This document shows, one piece after another, positions 7,897-16,200 of a stretch of DNA of 64,000 nt. The notes beneath the pieces were generated by a model, which was not told where the DNA came from, ran no database searches, and saw only the letters and a list, made by a program, of their open reading frames with translations. The stretch lies in contig NZ_BAIV01000016.1 in the NCBI RefSeq assembly GCF_000517545.1, forward strand, positions 1 through 64,000, given 5' to 3'. Every line of letters begins with the position of its first letter. The stretch's first letter is position 1. This DNA is from Bacteroides reticulotermitis JCM 10512 (lineage in GTDB: Bacteria; Bacteroidota; Bacteroidia; Bacteroidales; Bacteroidaceae). Made by a program: the position numbers and the translations under genes.

Positions 7897-9153
7897 CTAG
7901 TGTAACTTTATAAAATCAGCATGAATGGTTGTAATTAACTCTTTATCAAGACCTAGTTCCTTCGCATGAATCTCAAAATTGTCAATTGCTCCCGCTACGA
8001 TATCTATCAAAGCTTTGTAATCCTGTATATCGTTCTTCTGTCCGACTGTTTCCAAATCTTCACGGGTTATATCTTCGTTCTTACCATTCACAGTCAAAGA
8101 GTGTCTATTTAAGTAGGCGGGTGCAGTCAAGTCCACACTATACGTTAAATCGTATGCAGGAGATAACCGCCAAACTCCACTACGGTTCATGCAAAATGAA
8201 AAGTTCTTAGAATGGTCGTCTACATTCCGGGCAATAATGTTAAACACCATCCGTAGATATTGTTGTCTGCTATCTTCGTAGGGAAGATTCAACCGTCGAA
8301 TTACTGCAAATAATTCTTCGTAGCTATCACTCGTTGGCGACATTGCAGCCAATGTTTGCGTATGTATCTTTGCGTTATCTATACGATCGAACCGCTGGGT
8401 AAGAAAATGAGTTCTGTTTCCATAAGTGCGTAGTTCTGAAGGCATCATATCAATTCCGGCATCCAACGCCATCCGGTAATATACGTATTCTAACTTGGCG
8501 AGCGGATAAACCGAATTATCATCATATTTCAGAATATAATGCTGAAAACCTTCCGGTATTATTCCCTGACCGGAAATAACTTCTCCCGTAACATCATTCA
8601 ACGCGACAATTGCTTTCGGTCGTTTACCTCCTGGTGAAGAACTTATCTTTACTAAATCCTGCCATAAAATAGAGTTTTCCTGATTTAGGATTGTGGTTTC
8701 TCTTTCGTCTAGTACTTGCTTAGCAAATTCATACAACCTCTGCACATCGACCGAAAAAGCTGAATTATCACCTAATTTTCGTGCGGGCTCATATTCTAAT
8801 GCTCCCATTGCGCGACTTCCAATAAAAGATAGGTGGTCTATCGGACTCGTTTTTTTTACCGGGATATTATTATCCCGCAACCATGCCTTAAAAAGAGAAT
8901 TCCCCCATTTGTCAGGTAAAGAGTCTGCAATCATAGCTGGAAGCCCTTGATACAGTTTTTCTTTATTGCCTGTCCACGGCAGTTGTTTCTGGCTACGTGG
9001 TGAGTTTACAGGCATGGTTAACGGAGCTATATCCAATTCTTGCTCAAGAAAAGAAGGTTCATATTCAAAAACGGCTACTCCCATTTTCTTATCCCATAAG
9101 AGATAGCCTACATCCATCCCCCACAATTTAACCTTTACTGCATTCGTCTCCAT
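7897..9153 (-). CDS. hipA: HipA-family serine/threonine kinase toxin
   Basis: Toxin kinase of a type II HipBA module, 418 residues, close to the family length of about 440. The N-terminal HipA domain (1-100) is followed by the kinase fold. Visible motifs are SSSPGGKRPKA (171-181), which corresponds to the Ser-containing P-loop-like segment that is autophosphorylated in E. coli HipA, HYILKY (205-210), the catalytic NVDDHSKNF (310-318, Asp312) and the metal-binding SPAYDL (331-336, Asp335). The key residues are therefore intact and the enzyme should be active. In characterised systems HipA phosphorylates aminoacyl-tRNA synthetases and causes growth arrest; the target here is not known. The antitoxin hipB ends 3 bases upstream. 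Confidence 0.92.
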   Translation of the reverse strand: METNAVKVKLWGMDVGYLLWDKKMGVAVFEYEPSFLEQELDIAPLTMPVNSPRSQKQLPWTGNKEKLYQGLPAMIADSLPDKWGNSLFKAWLRDNNIPVKKTSPIDHLSFIGSRAMGALEYEPARKLGDNSAFSVDVQRLYEFAKQVLDERETTILNQENSILWQDLVKISSSPGGKRPKAIVALNDVTGEVISGQGIIPEGFQHYILKYDDNSVYPLAKLEYVYYRMALDAGIDMMPSELRTYGNRTHFLTQRFDRIDNAKIHTQTLAAMSPTSDSYEELFAVIRRLNLPYEDSRQQYLRMVFNIIARNVDDHSKNFSFCMNRSGVWRLSPAYDLTYSVDLTAPAYLNRHSLTVNGKNEDITREDLETVGQKNDIQDYKALIDIVAGAIDNFEIHAKELGLDKELITTIHADFIKLH

Positions 9154-9156
9154 ATT

Positions 9157-9447
9157 CTATTTTCGGGTTTGCTTCTTAAATACTTCTCGCGGGCTGACAG
9201 CCAGTTCCGGCAATAACTTCTCAATCTCGTCTAAACTATCAATAGAACGAAGCAGCTTGATAAACGACGCCATTGTAATTCCGGTGGAAGAGCCATTTTC
9301 AAAGGAACTTATAGTAAATACACTCAAACCGGATTTCTCCGCCACTTCCTTTTGCGTATACCCCATCCGCTTCCGGTAGTCACTAAACCGCTTTCCCAGT
9401 TCTTTGATGATGTCACGTCCTGTTCTTTCGTATAGTTCGCTGTACAT
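9157..9447 (-). CDS. hipB: HipB-like XRE-family antitoxin and repressor
   Basis: Antitoxin partner of the downstream hipA, 96 residues. A helix-turn-helix of the Cro/C1 type occupies about residues 17-70 (YRKRMGYTQKEVAEKSGLSV followed by TISSFENGSSTGITMASFIKLL), with a basic C-terminal tail ending FKKQTRK. The gene order antitoxin-toxin and the 3-base gap fit translational coupling. It very likely binds the palindromes in its own promoter (9474-9545), as HipB does elsewhere. Stop is TAG. The start ATG at 9447 is only about 16-20 bases from the predicted transcription start. Confidence 0.92.
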   Translation of the reverse strand: MYSELYERTGRDIIKELGKRFSDYRKRMGYTQKEVAEKSGLSVFTISSFENGSSTGITMASFIKLLRSIDSLDEIEKLLPELAVSPREVFKKQTRK

Positions 9448-9469
9448 ATCTTACTTTTTTCATTCCTCA

Positions 9470-9500
9470 CAAATATAGATAAATCTATAATAACAGCAAA
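9470..9500 (-). promoter_or_regulatory. hipBA promoter, perfect consensus
   Basis: The minus strand reads TTTG (9497-9500), a 19-base spacer and TATATTTG (9470-9477), an exact match to the Bacteroides -33/-7 consensus. The operator palindrome at 9474-9489 covers the -7 box and spacer. Confidence 0.85.
9474..9489. promoter_or_regulatory. hipBA operator palindrome O1
   Basis: TATAGAT-AA-ATCTATA is a perfect 7-bp inverted repeat lying on the promoter. It is a plausible HipB binding site for autorepression. A second related site, TATAG-N6-CTATA, lies at 9514-9529. Confidence 0.7.
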
Positions 9501-9545
9501 ATAATTCGCATAATATAGTTTTATCTATACTCTGCGAATTATTTT
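9498..9545. promoter_or_regulatory. Nested inverted repeat upstream of hipBA
   Basis: AAAATAATTCGCA (9498-9510) and TGCGAATTATTTT (9533-9545) are exact 13-bp inverted repeats flanking a 22-base interval that itself contains TATAG/CTATA. The outer arm overlaps the -33 box, so this may be a second operator or the terminator hairpin of an upstream transcript. Confidence 0.6.
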
Positions 9546-9597
9546 TTCTCTTCCTTTTAATGCAGGAAAAGAATATCCTCTTTAGAGCCCCAGACGA

Positions 9598-10131
9598 TTA
9601 CATATTACGTGGCGGCACAACACTTATCAGTTTGTCGAAAAGCTCAGTTTTGATAATATCTTTTTCTCTTGCCAAATAACCTTCTCCCTCAACTTCGATA
9701 AGCCCCAAATGTAGTAACAGGCGATCAAATGTGCGTATTGAGTAGCAAGATAACGCTTCACTCGGCGGCAAATCATTAGAAAGTTTCGGAAATGCTCGGA
9801 AATATCTATCTACGTAAAAGCTGTCCAAGCGTTTTTCCGAACCATATTTGTGCAGCAATAATAACGTAAAGCCACCCCCTACATTTCCAATATCCTCCGA
9901 CTCAAAGCCATCCCAATAGTTTTTATTGAACTCACAACATAAAATGACCATTAGAGTCTTCATCAAGAGTTCATCGTTGGCTGCAACCTTTTCCCCTTCT
10001 TTGGTCATCGTCAATACATTATTGCAAAGCTTTACCAGTCGCATCAGCTTGATCAGAATCTTAGTTAGCTCTACTGCCTGAGAATCGGTTTCCTTTGCAA
10101 CTTTTGATATCCCACTATCTAATATAAGCAT
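9598..10131 (-). CDS. Hypothetical protein with a disturbed 5' end
   Basis: Unrecognised 177-residue soluble protein, mostly helical, with a central conserved-looking segment NVGGGFTLLLLHKYGS and a C-terminal winged-helix-like stretch (SIRTFDRLLLHLGLIEVEGEGYLAREKDI). The 5' end may be longer. Upstream to the ATG at 10212 short peptide-like stretches (MVEKIY, then YIDERVKNGAKAPTTIEELN) continue toward this frame, but only across two frame changes, so either the gene start is decayed or the sequence has errors. It lies behind a terminator and upstream of hipBA without being clearly part of that operon. Function unknown. Confidence 0.6.
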   Translation of the reverse strand: MLILDSGISKVAKETDSQAVELTKILIKLMRLVKLCNNVLTMTKEGEKVAANDELLMKTLMVILCCEFNKNYWDGFESEDIGNVGGGFTLLLLHKYGSEKRLDSFYVDRYFRAFPKLSNDLPPSEALSCYSIRTFDRLLLHLGLIEVEGEGYLAREKDIIKTELFDKLISVVPPRNM

Positions 10132-10238
10132 TCAGCTCTTCAATTGTAGTTGGAGCCTTAGCGCCATTTTTCACTCGCTCATCGATGTACTTCTATATAT
10201 CTTTTCAACCATATCTTAAAAAGTTTAAAGCATTACCC

Positions 10239-10246
10239 CAAAGATA
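10239..10246 (-). promoter_or_regulatory. Candidate -7 box for the 9598-10212 gene
   Basis: The minus strand reads TATCTTTG, 27 bases before the ATG at 10212. This supports the idea that translation originally began there rather than at 10131. Confidence 0.45.
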
Positions 10247-10287
10247 ATCAAAGACTTTTTAAAGTTTAGCATTGGGCAAAAGGAGAC

Positions 10288-10322
10288 AAAAAAACCTACA
10301 AATCATAGACTTGTAGGTTTTT
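10288..10322 (-). terminator. Terminator after the lipoprotein pair
   Basis: AAAAACCTACAA and TTGTAGGTTTTT form a 12-bp stem with a 9-base loop. On the minus strand it ends in a run of seven T. It closes the transcript of the genes at 10384-12025. Confidence 0.85.
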
Positions 10323-10383
10323 CTTGTAGTTATCTGATTTCGTTCAGATTGAAAAAAATATAGATAATTATAATATTATCGGT

Positions 10384-11307
10384 TTATTCTACTATAAAAC
10401 TACTGGCATCTACCAGATACTTAGTCACTCGACTCATTCTCTTCATTGCTTCCTTAAATGGTTTGTCATCACGCCCAGGATTGAATTGGGTGCTGCATGC
10501 TTTAGCCAATTTAGATTGTTGACCTTGCTCTACAGTCGTATCGAAACCCAATGCTGCCACCTCTTGGAATATATCTGACGGATCGGCTATCGTCTTCTTC
10601 CATCTGCTCTCCAGATTTTTAGCAAATTCGTTAGCTGCATCACAATCAGACATCAAAGATTCTATCGGAAATACATAGGGCGGTTGCTCGCTCAACTTTT
10701 TAGAATTGACAGGAAAAACAGTACCTGCAGGGATTTCTTCTGCAAGGTCTTTCATATATTGCGCTTCTCTGTATAGTTTATGAAAGACTTTTTTCTTCCC
10801 GGGATAGCTTGATCCTACTTTCTCTTTCACATCATCTTCCAAACCGAATGACCAGTTGGTATGTCTTTTTTCAATAAAAAGTGTATTTAATACTCTTACA
10901 GGCAATTTTACTGTTCCTATATCTGAATTGTATTCATAACTATTTGCATCAAAAACAGCTGATATATCTTTATTCTTAACATTCGTACGTATATAAAAAT
11001 TAGCATGTAACATATAATTTGATAGCGTAGGATTCATGATTGTCACCGACTTATTACTGTTTACCTTAGTCACAAAATTAACTGAACTTCCATCATATGT
11101 CAACGTATGTTTGCCTTGTCCAAGTTCGATATTCTGTGTCGTTTGAGCAGGTATGGTATATTCCTTTTTATCTATTTTTATCACAATTTCCTTATCCAAA
11201 GGGTTGTCTACCTGATATTCCCACCCCGGGCCTAAATTGTCAATACAAGATGTACAAAGTATAATCGACATAGCGATTATGAACTGAATAACTAGTTTAA
11301 AATTCAT
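10384..11307 (-). CDS. Putative surface lipoprotein of unknown function
   Basis: Protein of 307 residues with a lipoprotein signal (hydrophobic residues 5-18, then CTSC with the acylated Cys at 21). Residues 30-75 look like a small beta domain (DNPLDKEIVIKIDKKEYTIP and then QNIELGQGKHTLTYDG), similar in style to PEGA-like cell-envelope modules. The C-terminal half is alpha-helical and charged. No catalytic motif is visible. It is 31 bases downstream of another lipoprotein gene (11339-12025), so the two probably form one operon and may act together on the periplasmic or outer face of the outer membrane. Confidence 0.75.
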   Translation of the reverse strand: MNFKLVIQFIIAMSIILCTSCIDNLGPGWEYQVDNPLDKEIVIKIDKKEYTIPAQTTQNIELGQGKHTLTYDGSSVNFVTKVNSNKSVTIMNPTLSNYMLHANFYIRTNVKNKDISAVFDANSYEYNSDIGTVKLPVRVLNTLFIEKRHTNWSFGLEDDVKEKVGSSYPGKKKVFHKLYREAQYMKDLAEEIPAGTVFPVNSKKLSEQPPYVFPIESLMSDCDAANEFAKNLESRWKKTIADPSDIFQEVAALGFDTTVEQGQQSKLAKACSTQFNPGRDDKPFKEAMKRMSRVTKYLVDASSFIVE

Positions 11308-11338
11308 TGTGTTTGTGTTTAAATTCGTAATTATAATC

Positions 11339-12025
11339 TTAAATTATTTCAATTTGGTCTCCCCTTAACCAAAAAGTAATCGTGTGTTGAGTCGTCTTGT
11401 CTACATTGGTGCTGTGTGTGGTTTCTGTCATTCCAAACTTCCGCCTTCTTGTACTGTTGGTAACCGTTACATGAGTTACGTCTTCTTGCTTTACGTTAGG
11501 ATGCGAAACATCTTTTGAATTGGGCTTCAAGCCCATCTTAAACTCATAAACAGGCTGAGCATCTTTGGTCACTAAGTATGATAACTTCAATAAATGCTCG
11601 TACTTATAATTATCCGGAATCAGTTTTTTCACATCTTCTAGCTTTGCCAGTGCATCTACCATATTGGGCTTGAAGCTATATCGTATCTCTTTTTTCTTAT
11701 TATAAGAATTTGTTGGATATCCATGAAATATTAATTCATTGTCAACACTGCCACCAGAAAGACTAAAATTAGCTAAATATTTTATTGTAGAATCGGGAGC
11801 AACTGCATAGATAAACATATGTTCCAAATACCCCAGATCGTCTTTACCATGATCCGCAAAACTTTTACTCGAAATAGCGATCTTATCTATCTGATAGCCT
11901 TGTTTCACTACACTATCAATATGCACCTGTAGCGATTCTATCAATTTAGGATTATCTATCTTTTTGTTGCAAGAGAAAAAAAGACTTAAAATAGCTAGAG
12001 ATAAAAGTGTGCAAAGAAATTTCAT
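11339..12025 (-). CDS. Putative lipoprotein of unknown function
   Basis: Protein of 228 residues starting MKFLC with a lipoprotein signal ending LFFSC (Cys19). I chose the ATG at 12025; a frame open to 12220 adds 65 residues that look non-coding and hide the signal peptide. The mature part has no recognised domain; it contains a long polar segment and a beta-rich C-terminus with the THVTVTNSTRRRKFG motif and a Thr-rich stretch. It is the first gene of a two-gene lipoprotein operon. Function unknown. Confidence 0.7.
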   Translation of the reverse strand: MKFLCTLLSLAILSLFFSCNKKIDNPKLIESLQVHIDSVVKQGYQIDKIAISSKSFADHGKDDLGYLEHMFIYAVAPDSTIKYLANFSLSGGSVDNELIFHGYPTNSYNKKKEIRYSFKPNMVDALAKLEDVKKLIPDNYKYEHLLKLSYLVTKDAQPVYEFKMGLKPNSKDVSHPNVKQEDVTHVTVTNSTRRRKFGMTETTHSTNVDKTTQHTITFWLRGDQIEII

Positions 12026-12051
12026 ATCATAAAGTTTGTTTGTGCAGGAGA

Positions 12052-12059
12052 CAAAATTA
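12052..12059 (-). promoter_or_regulatory. Candidate -7 box of the lipoprotein operon
   Basis: The minus strand reads TAATTTTG (TAnnTTTG match), 27 bases before the ATG at 12025. The -33 region is poor. Confidence 0.45.
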
Positions 12060-12245
12060 GCACAATTATAATGATATAAAAAAGGGACTGTATTAATTAA
12101 TAAATTTTCAATAAAGTTAAATATAACAACAAACAAACTCACTAATCTGATTATATCCTTCCCAAAGGGTTCTTCATACTCAAATTCCCATGCTACAGTG
12201 ATTTGTTGTATATTACACAAGCGTAGATTTTATTAGTCCATAATA

Positions 12246-12284
12246 AAAAAAGAGGACTAAGAAATAAATCTTAGTCCTCTTTTA
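12246..12284 (-). terminator. Terminator of tRNA-Ser
   Basis: AAAAGAGGACTAAGA pairs exactly with TCTTAGTCCTCTTTT (15 bp, 6-base loop) and on the minus strand is followed by a T run. It lies just 3' of the tRNA gene. Confidence 0.85.
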
Positions 12285-12321
12285 GTTTTTTCTGATCACA
12301 ATTATTTGATTATCAGTTTTG

Positions 12322-12406
12322 CGGAGAGGGAGGGATTCGAACCCCCGGAAGTATGACCTTCAACGGTTTTCAAGACCGCCGCAATCGACCACTCTGCCAC
12401 CTCTCC
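12322..12406 (-). tRNA. tRNA-Ser(UGA)
   Basis: The minus strand folds into a class II tRNA: acceptor GGAGAGG/CCTCTCC with discriminator G, D-arm with GCAGAGTGG, anticodon loop CTTGAAA with anticodon TGA at 12372-12370, a long variable arm, and the T-arm GGGGGTTCGAATCCC. The CCA end is not encoded. It is preceded by a good promoter and followed by a terminator. Confidence 0.97.
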
Positions 12407-12445
12407 ATAACTCCTTTTCAGAAGTGCTTTTCTCCAAAAGCGCTG

Positions 12446-12476
12446 CAAAGGTACAAATCATTTTTTATTATACAAG
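12446..12476 (-). promoter_or_regulatory. tRNA-Ser promoter
   Basis: The minus strand has CTTG (12473-12476), a 19-base spacer and TACCTTTG (12446-12453), one mismatch from the full consensus. Confidence 0.65.
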
Positions 12477-12506
12477 CATTCTCATACTTTTTTCGTGAAT
12501 AAATTG

Positions 12507-12514
12507 TATTTTTG
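12507..12514 (+). promoter_or_regulatory. mutS2 -7 box
   Basis: TATTTTTG matches TAnnTTTG, 25 bases before the ATG at 12539. No good -33 box is present at the right distance. Confidence 0.45.
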
Positions 12515-12538
12515 CAAACAATAATAAGATACAACTAC

Positions 12539-15039
12539 ATGATTTACCCTCAGAATTTTGAGCAAAAAATAGGTTTCGACCAAATCAGGCAATTGTTAAG
12601 AGATAAGTGTCTCAGCACATTAGGCGAAGAACGGGTCACAAACATGGCCTTTTCCGATCAATATGCGGAGGTCAACGAATGGCTGAACCAGGTGACTGAA
12701 TTTGTCCGAATCATACAGGAAGAGGATAACTTTCCGGATCAATTCTTCTTCGATGTTCGCCCATCTTTGAAAAGAGTACGGATAGAAGGGATGTACCTCG
12801 ACGAACAGGAATTGTTCGATTTACGCCGTTCACTGGAAACAATACGCGACATCGTACGCTTTCTCCACAAGGAAAGTGAGGAGGAAGAGGGAGATTCCCC
12901 CTACCCCAGCCTACGACACCTAGCGGGAGACATTGCCGTATTTCCGCAATTGATTGGCAAAATAGACGGGATACTCAATAAATACGGAAAGATAAAGGAT
13001 AATGCTTCCAATGAACTGGCACGCATACGTCGGGAATTGGCCAGTACGATGGAAATATTTCCCGTTCACTGAACAGTATTCTGCGGAGCGCTCAGTCAGA
13101 AGGATATGTAGACAAAGACGTTACGCCTACCATGCGCGACGGGCGACTGGTTATTCCCGTTGCTCCGGGACTGAAACGGAAGATAAAAGGTATTGTACAC
13201 GATGAATCGGCTAGCGGAAAAACTGTTTTTATCGAACCGGCAGAGGTCGTGGAAGCCAATAACCGCATTCGCGAACTGGAGGGAGAAGAACGCCGAGAGA
13301 TTATCCGTATTCTAATGGAATTCTCCAATGTAGTGCGTCCGACTATCCCAGAAATACTGCAGTCGTATGAGTTTCTAGCCGAAATAGATTTCATCCGTGC
13401 CAAAAGTTATTTCGCCATTACTACCAGCAGCCTGAAACCGGCTTTGGAGGATGAACAACTCGTGGACTGGACGATGGCAGTGCATCCGTTACTACAACTG
13501 TCACTAGCCAAACATGGCAAGAAGGTGGTTCCGCTAGATATCGAACTGAATCAAAAGCAACGCATCCTGATCATATCAGGTCCTAATGCCGGAGGAAAGT
13601 CTGTCTGCCTGAAAACAGTCGGACTCTTACAATATATGTTGCAATGCGGTATGCTGGTGCCGATGCACGAACGCAGTCATGCTGGACTTTTCAGCAGTAT
13701 TTTCATTGACATTGGCGATGAGCAGTCTATTGAAGACGATCTGAGTACGTACTCTTCGCATCTGACCAACATGAAAATCATGATGAAGAGTTGCGATGAG
13801 AAAAGTATTATTTTGATCGACGAATTCGGAGGGGGAACGGAACCGCAGATTGGCGGTGCCATTGCCGAAGCCGTGCTAGTTCGGTTCAACGAGAAGCGAA
13901 CATTCGGGGTTATTACAACTCACTACCAGAACCTGAAGCATTTTGCTGAAGATCATGAGGGAGTTGTTAATGGAGCTATGCTATACGATCGTCATCTGAT
14001 GCAGGCACTCTTCCAATTGCAGATTGGCAACCCCGGTAGTTCTTTTGCCGTAGAGATTGCCCGAAAAATCGGTTTGCCGGAAGATGTAATTGCGGATGCT
14101 TCCCAAATTGTGGGTAGCGAGTATATCAATGCCGACAAATACTTGCAGGACATTGTACGCGACAAGCGTTATTGGGAAGGCAAACGCCAGACAATACGCC
14201 AACGTGAAAAGCAAATGGAGGAGACCATAGCCCGCTATCAGAGCGAAATGGAGGAATTGCAAAAATCACGGAAAGAGATTCTCCGCCAGGCGAAAGAAGA
14301 AGCCGAACGCCTGTTGCAGGAATCGAATGCCCGGATTGAGAACACCATTCGAACGATCAAGGAGGCGCAAGCGGAAAAGGAGAAAACCCGACTGATACGT
14401 CAAGAACTGAATGACTTCCGAGCTTCCATGGAGAAACAGGACTCCAAAGAACATGAAGAGAAAATGGCTCGGAAGATGGAGAAGCTTAAAGAGAAACAGG
14501 ACCGGAAGAAAAACAAGAAATCCCCTGATCCGAAGGTGGCCTCAACGCAAGCCGCAGCTCCTAAAGCTAAGCCCATCGCAGTTGACGATTATGTGAAAAT
14601 TAAAGGGCAGACTGCCATCGGGAAGATTTCCGAAATCAACGGTAAAAATGCAACAATCATATTCGGTAGTATTAAAACGACTGTCAAGTTAGACCGGTTG
14701 GAACGCAGCAATGCTGCACCTAAACCGCAGGAAGGAGTTAAGAGTACGTTTGTCAGCACACAGACACACGATCAGATGTATGAGAAAAAGCTTAACTTTA
14801 AGCAAGACATCGACGTGAGAGGTATGCGAGGAGATGAAGCTTTACAGGCAGTTACTTACTTCATCGACGATGCCGTTCTGGTAGGTATGGATCGAGTCCG
14901 TATTTTACACGGTACAGGCACCGGAACCCTACGGACATTGATCCGGCAATATCTCGATACAGTGCCGGGAGTTCGTCACTTCGCCGACGAACATGTACAG
15001 TTCGGAGGTGCAGGGATCACCGTGGTGGACTTGGTATAA
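12539..15039 (+). pseudogene. mutS2: MutS2 family ATPase/endonuclease, one-base frameshift
   Basis: MutS2 binds branched DNA and suppresses recombination, and in some bacteria acts on stalled ribosomes. As sequenced, the frame from 12539 stops at 13070-13072, while the rest continues in another frame from 13051. Adding one G to the GG at 13051-13052 restores a continuous 833-residue protein through the segment ASTM-GNISRSLNSILRSAQ. The joined product has a MutS-like core, Walker A GPNAGGKS (about 348-355), Walker B DEFGGGTEP, a long coiled coil (about 500-680) and a C-terminal Smr nuclease domain with DVRG and LHGTGTG. The ATG at 12539 is chosen over the codon at 12512. Because all motifs are intact, a sequence error is likelier than a true pseudogene. 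Confidence 0.9.
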
Positions 15040-15062
15040 AATCAAACAAAATAGTCGCGAGA

Positions 15063-15093
15063 CTTGTTCTCATTTAGAAAACCATTACCTTTG
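15063..15093 (+). promoter_or_regulatory. corA promoter
   Basis: CTTG (15063-15066), a 19-base spacer and TACCTTTG (15086-15093). The -7 box sits in the loop of a 10-bp inverted repeat (15075-15109). Confidence 0.7.
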
Positions 15094-15109
15094 TAGGAGT
15101 GGTTTTCTA
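15075..15109. promoter_or_regulatory. Inverted repeat surrounding the corA -7 box
   Basis: TAGAAAACCA (15075-15084) and TGGTTTTCTA (15100-15109) are perfect 10-bp inverted repeats with a 15-base centre that contains TACCTTTG. The placement suggests a repressor site. Confidence 0.55.
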
Positions 15110-15128
15110 AATTTTAGGAGAATAAAAC

Positions 15129-16181
15129 ATGAGAAATAACCTGCTGAGCGAAAAGCTCGTTTACACAGGAGTCAGCCAGACTCCTACCCATCTCCATCTT
15201 TGCACCTACAATGCTACCGAAATGCAGGAAGCATCGGGTTCTTCTTTGCAAGAGATCAGCGGCACGCTGAACAACGAGCAGGTGAATTGGTTGCAAATAC
15301 ATGGTTTGAAAGACACCGAAACAGTCCGCGAAGTCTGTAGTCAGTTTGAAATAGACTTTCTCGTTCTACAAGATATTCTGAATGCGAATCATCTCACTAA
15401 AATAGAGGAACACGATAAGTACATTGTGCTCATCCTGAAAATATTCAGGTACGGCGGTCCGGAAGATGAGGACGAAGCGAATGACTTGAACCGTCAGCAG
15501 GTTTGTATTATTCTGGGAAGCAACTACGTGCTTACTTTCCTTGAACATGAATCCGACTTCTTCGATGAAGTAACGGTGGCCCTGCGCAACAATGTTCTCA
15601 AAATAAGGGGAAGGCAAACGGATTACCTTCTAAGTGTCTTATTGAATAGCATTATCGGAAATTATATATCGCTCATATCTTCAATCGACGACGAATTAGA
15701 GGACTTGGAAGAAAAGTTGCTCACTATTTCCGACGGGAATGATATCGGAGTCGAGATACAGTCGCTCCGACGCCAGTATATGAGTATGAAGAAAGCGGTT
15801 CTCCCATTGAAAGAACAATATGTAAAACTGCTGCGTGCCGAGAATTTATTGATGCACAAAGTGAATCGCGCCTTTTTCAACGATGTGAATGATCACCTGC
15901 AATTCGTGCTTCAAACAATCGAGATTTGCCGTGAAACACTCTCGTCACTAGTCGATCTCTACATTTCGAACAATGACTTGCGGATGAACGACATCATGAA
16001 ACGCCTTACAGTGGTCTCGACAATCTTCATTCCGCTCACCTTCCTCGTAGGAGTTTGGGGAATGAATTTCCAGAATATGCCCGAACTCGATTGGCGGTAC
16101 GGCTACCTATTTGCCTGGCTCCTTATGACTATCATAGGGATTATTGTATATTTGTATTTTAGAAAGAAAAAATGGTATTAA
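15129..16181 (+). CDS. corA: CorA-type magnesium/cobalt transporter
   Basis: Inner-membrane divalent-cation channel of 350 residues. The large cytoplasmic N-terminal domain (1-285) is followed by two membrane spans near the C-terminus. The signature GMN (311-313) at the end of the first span, in VGVWGMNFQNMPE, forms the selectivity filter, and the second span is followed by the basic tail RKKKWY. AGGAG lies about 8 bases before the ATG at 15129. It is 19 bases upstream of sdaA in the same direction, so the two are probably co-transcribed. The family call is secure. Confidence 0.95.
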   Translation: MRNNLLSEKLVYTGVSQTPTHLHLCTYNATEMQEASGSSLQEISGTLNNEQVNWLQIHGLKDTETVREVCSQFEIDFLVLQDILNANHLTKIEEHDKYIVLILKIFRYGGPEDEDEANDLNRQQVCIILGSNYVLTFLEHESDFFDEVTVALRNNVLKIRGRQTDYLLSVLLNSIIGNYISLISSIDDELEDLEEKLLTISDGNDIGVEIQSLRRQYMSMKKAVLPLKEQYVKLLRAENLLMHKVNRAFFNDVNDHLQFVLQTIEICRETLSSLVDLYISNNDLRMNDIMKRLTVVSTIFIPLTFLVGVWGMNFQNMPELDWRYGYLFAWLLMTIIGIIVYLYFRKKKWY

Positions 16182-16200
16182 TAAGTTGAGGAAACAGTCT

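Noticed and set aside
12026..12220. N-terminal extension of the lipoprotein frame to 12220
   Set aside because: The extension hides a clear lipoprotein signal that begins at 12025 and has no domain of its own.
15075..15109. Invertible promoter at the corA inverted repeat
   Set aside because: A 15-base centre is too short for site-specific inversion; an operator or hairpin is more reasonable.
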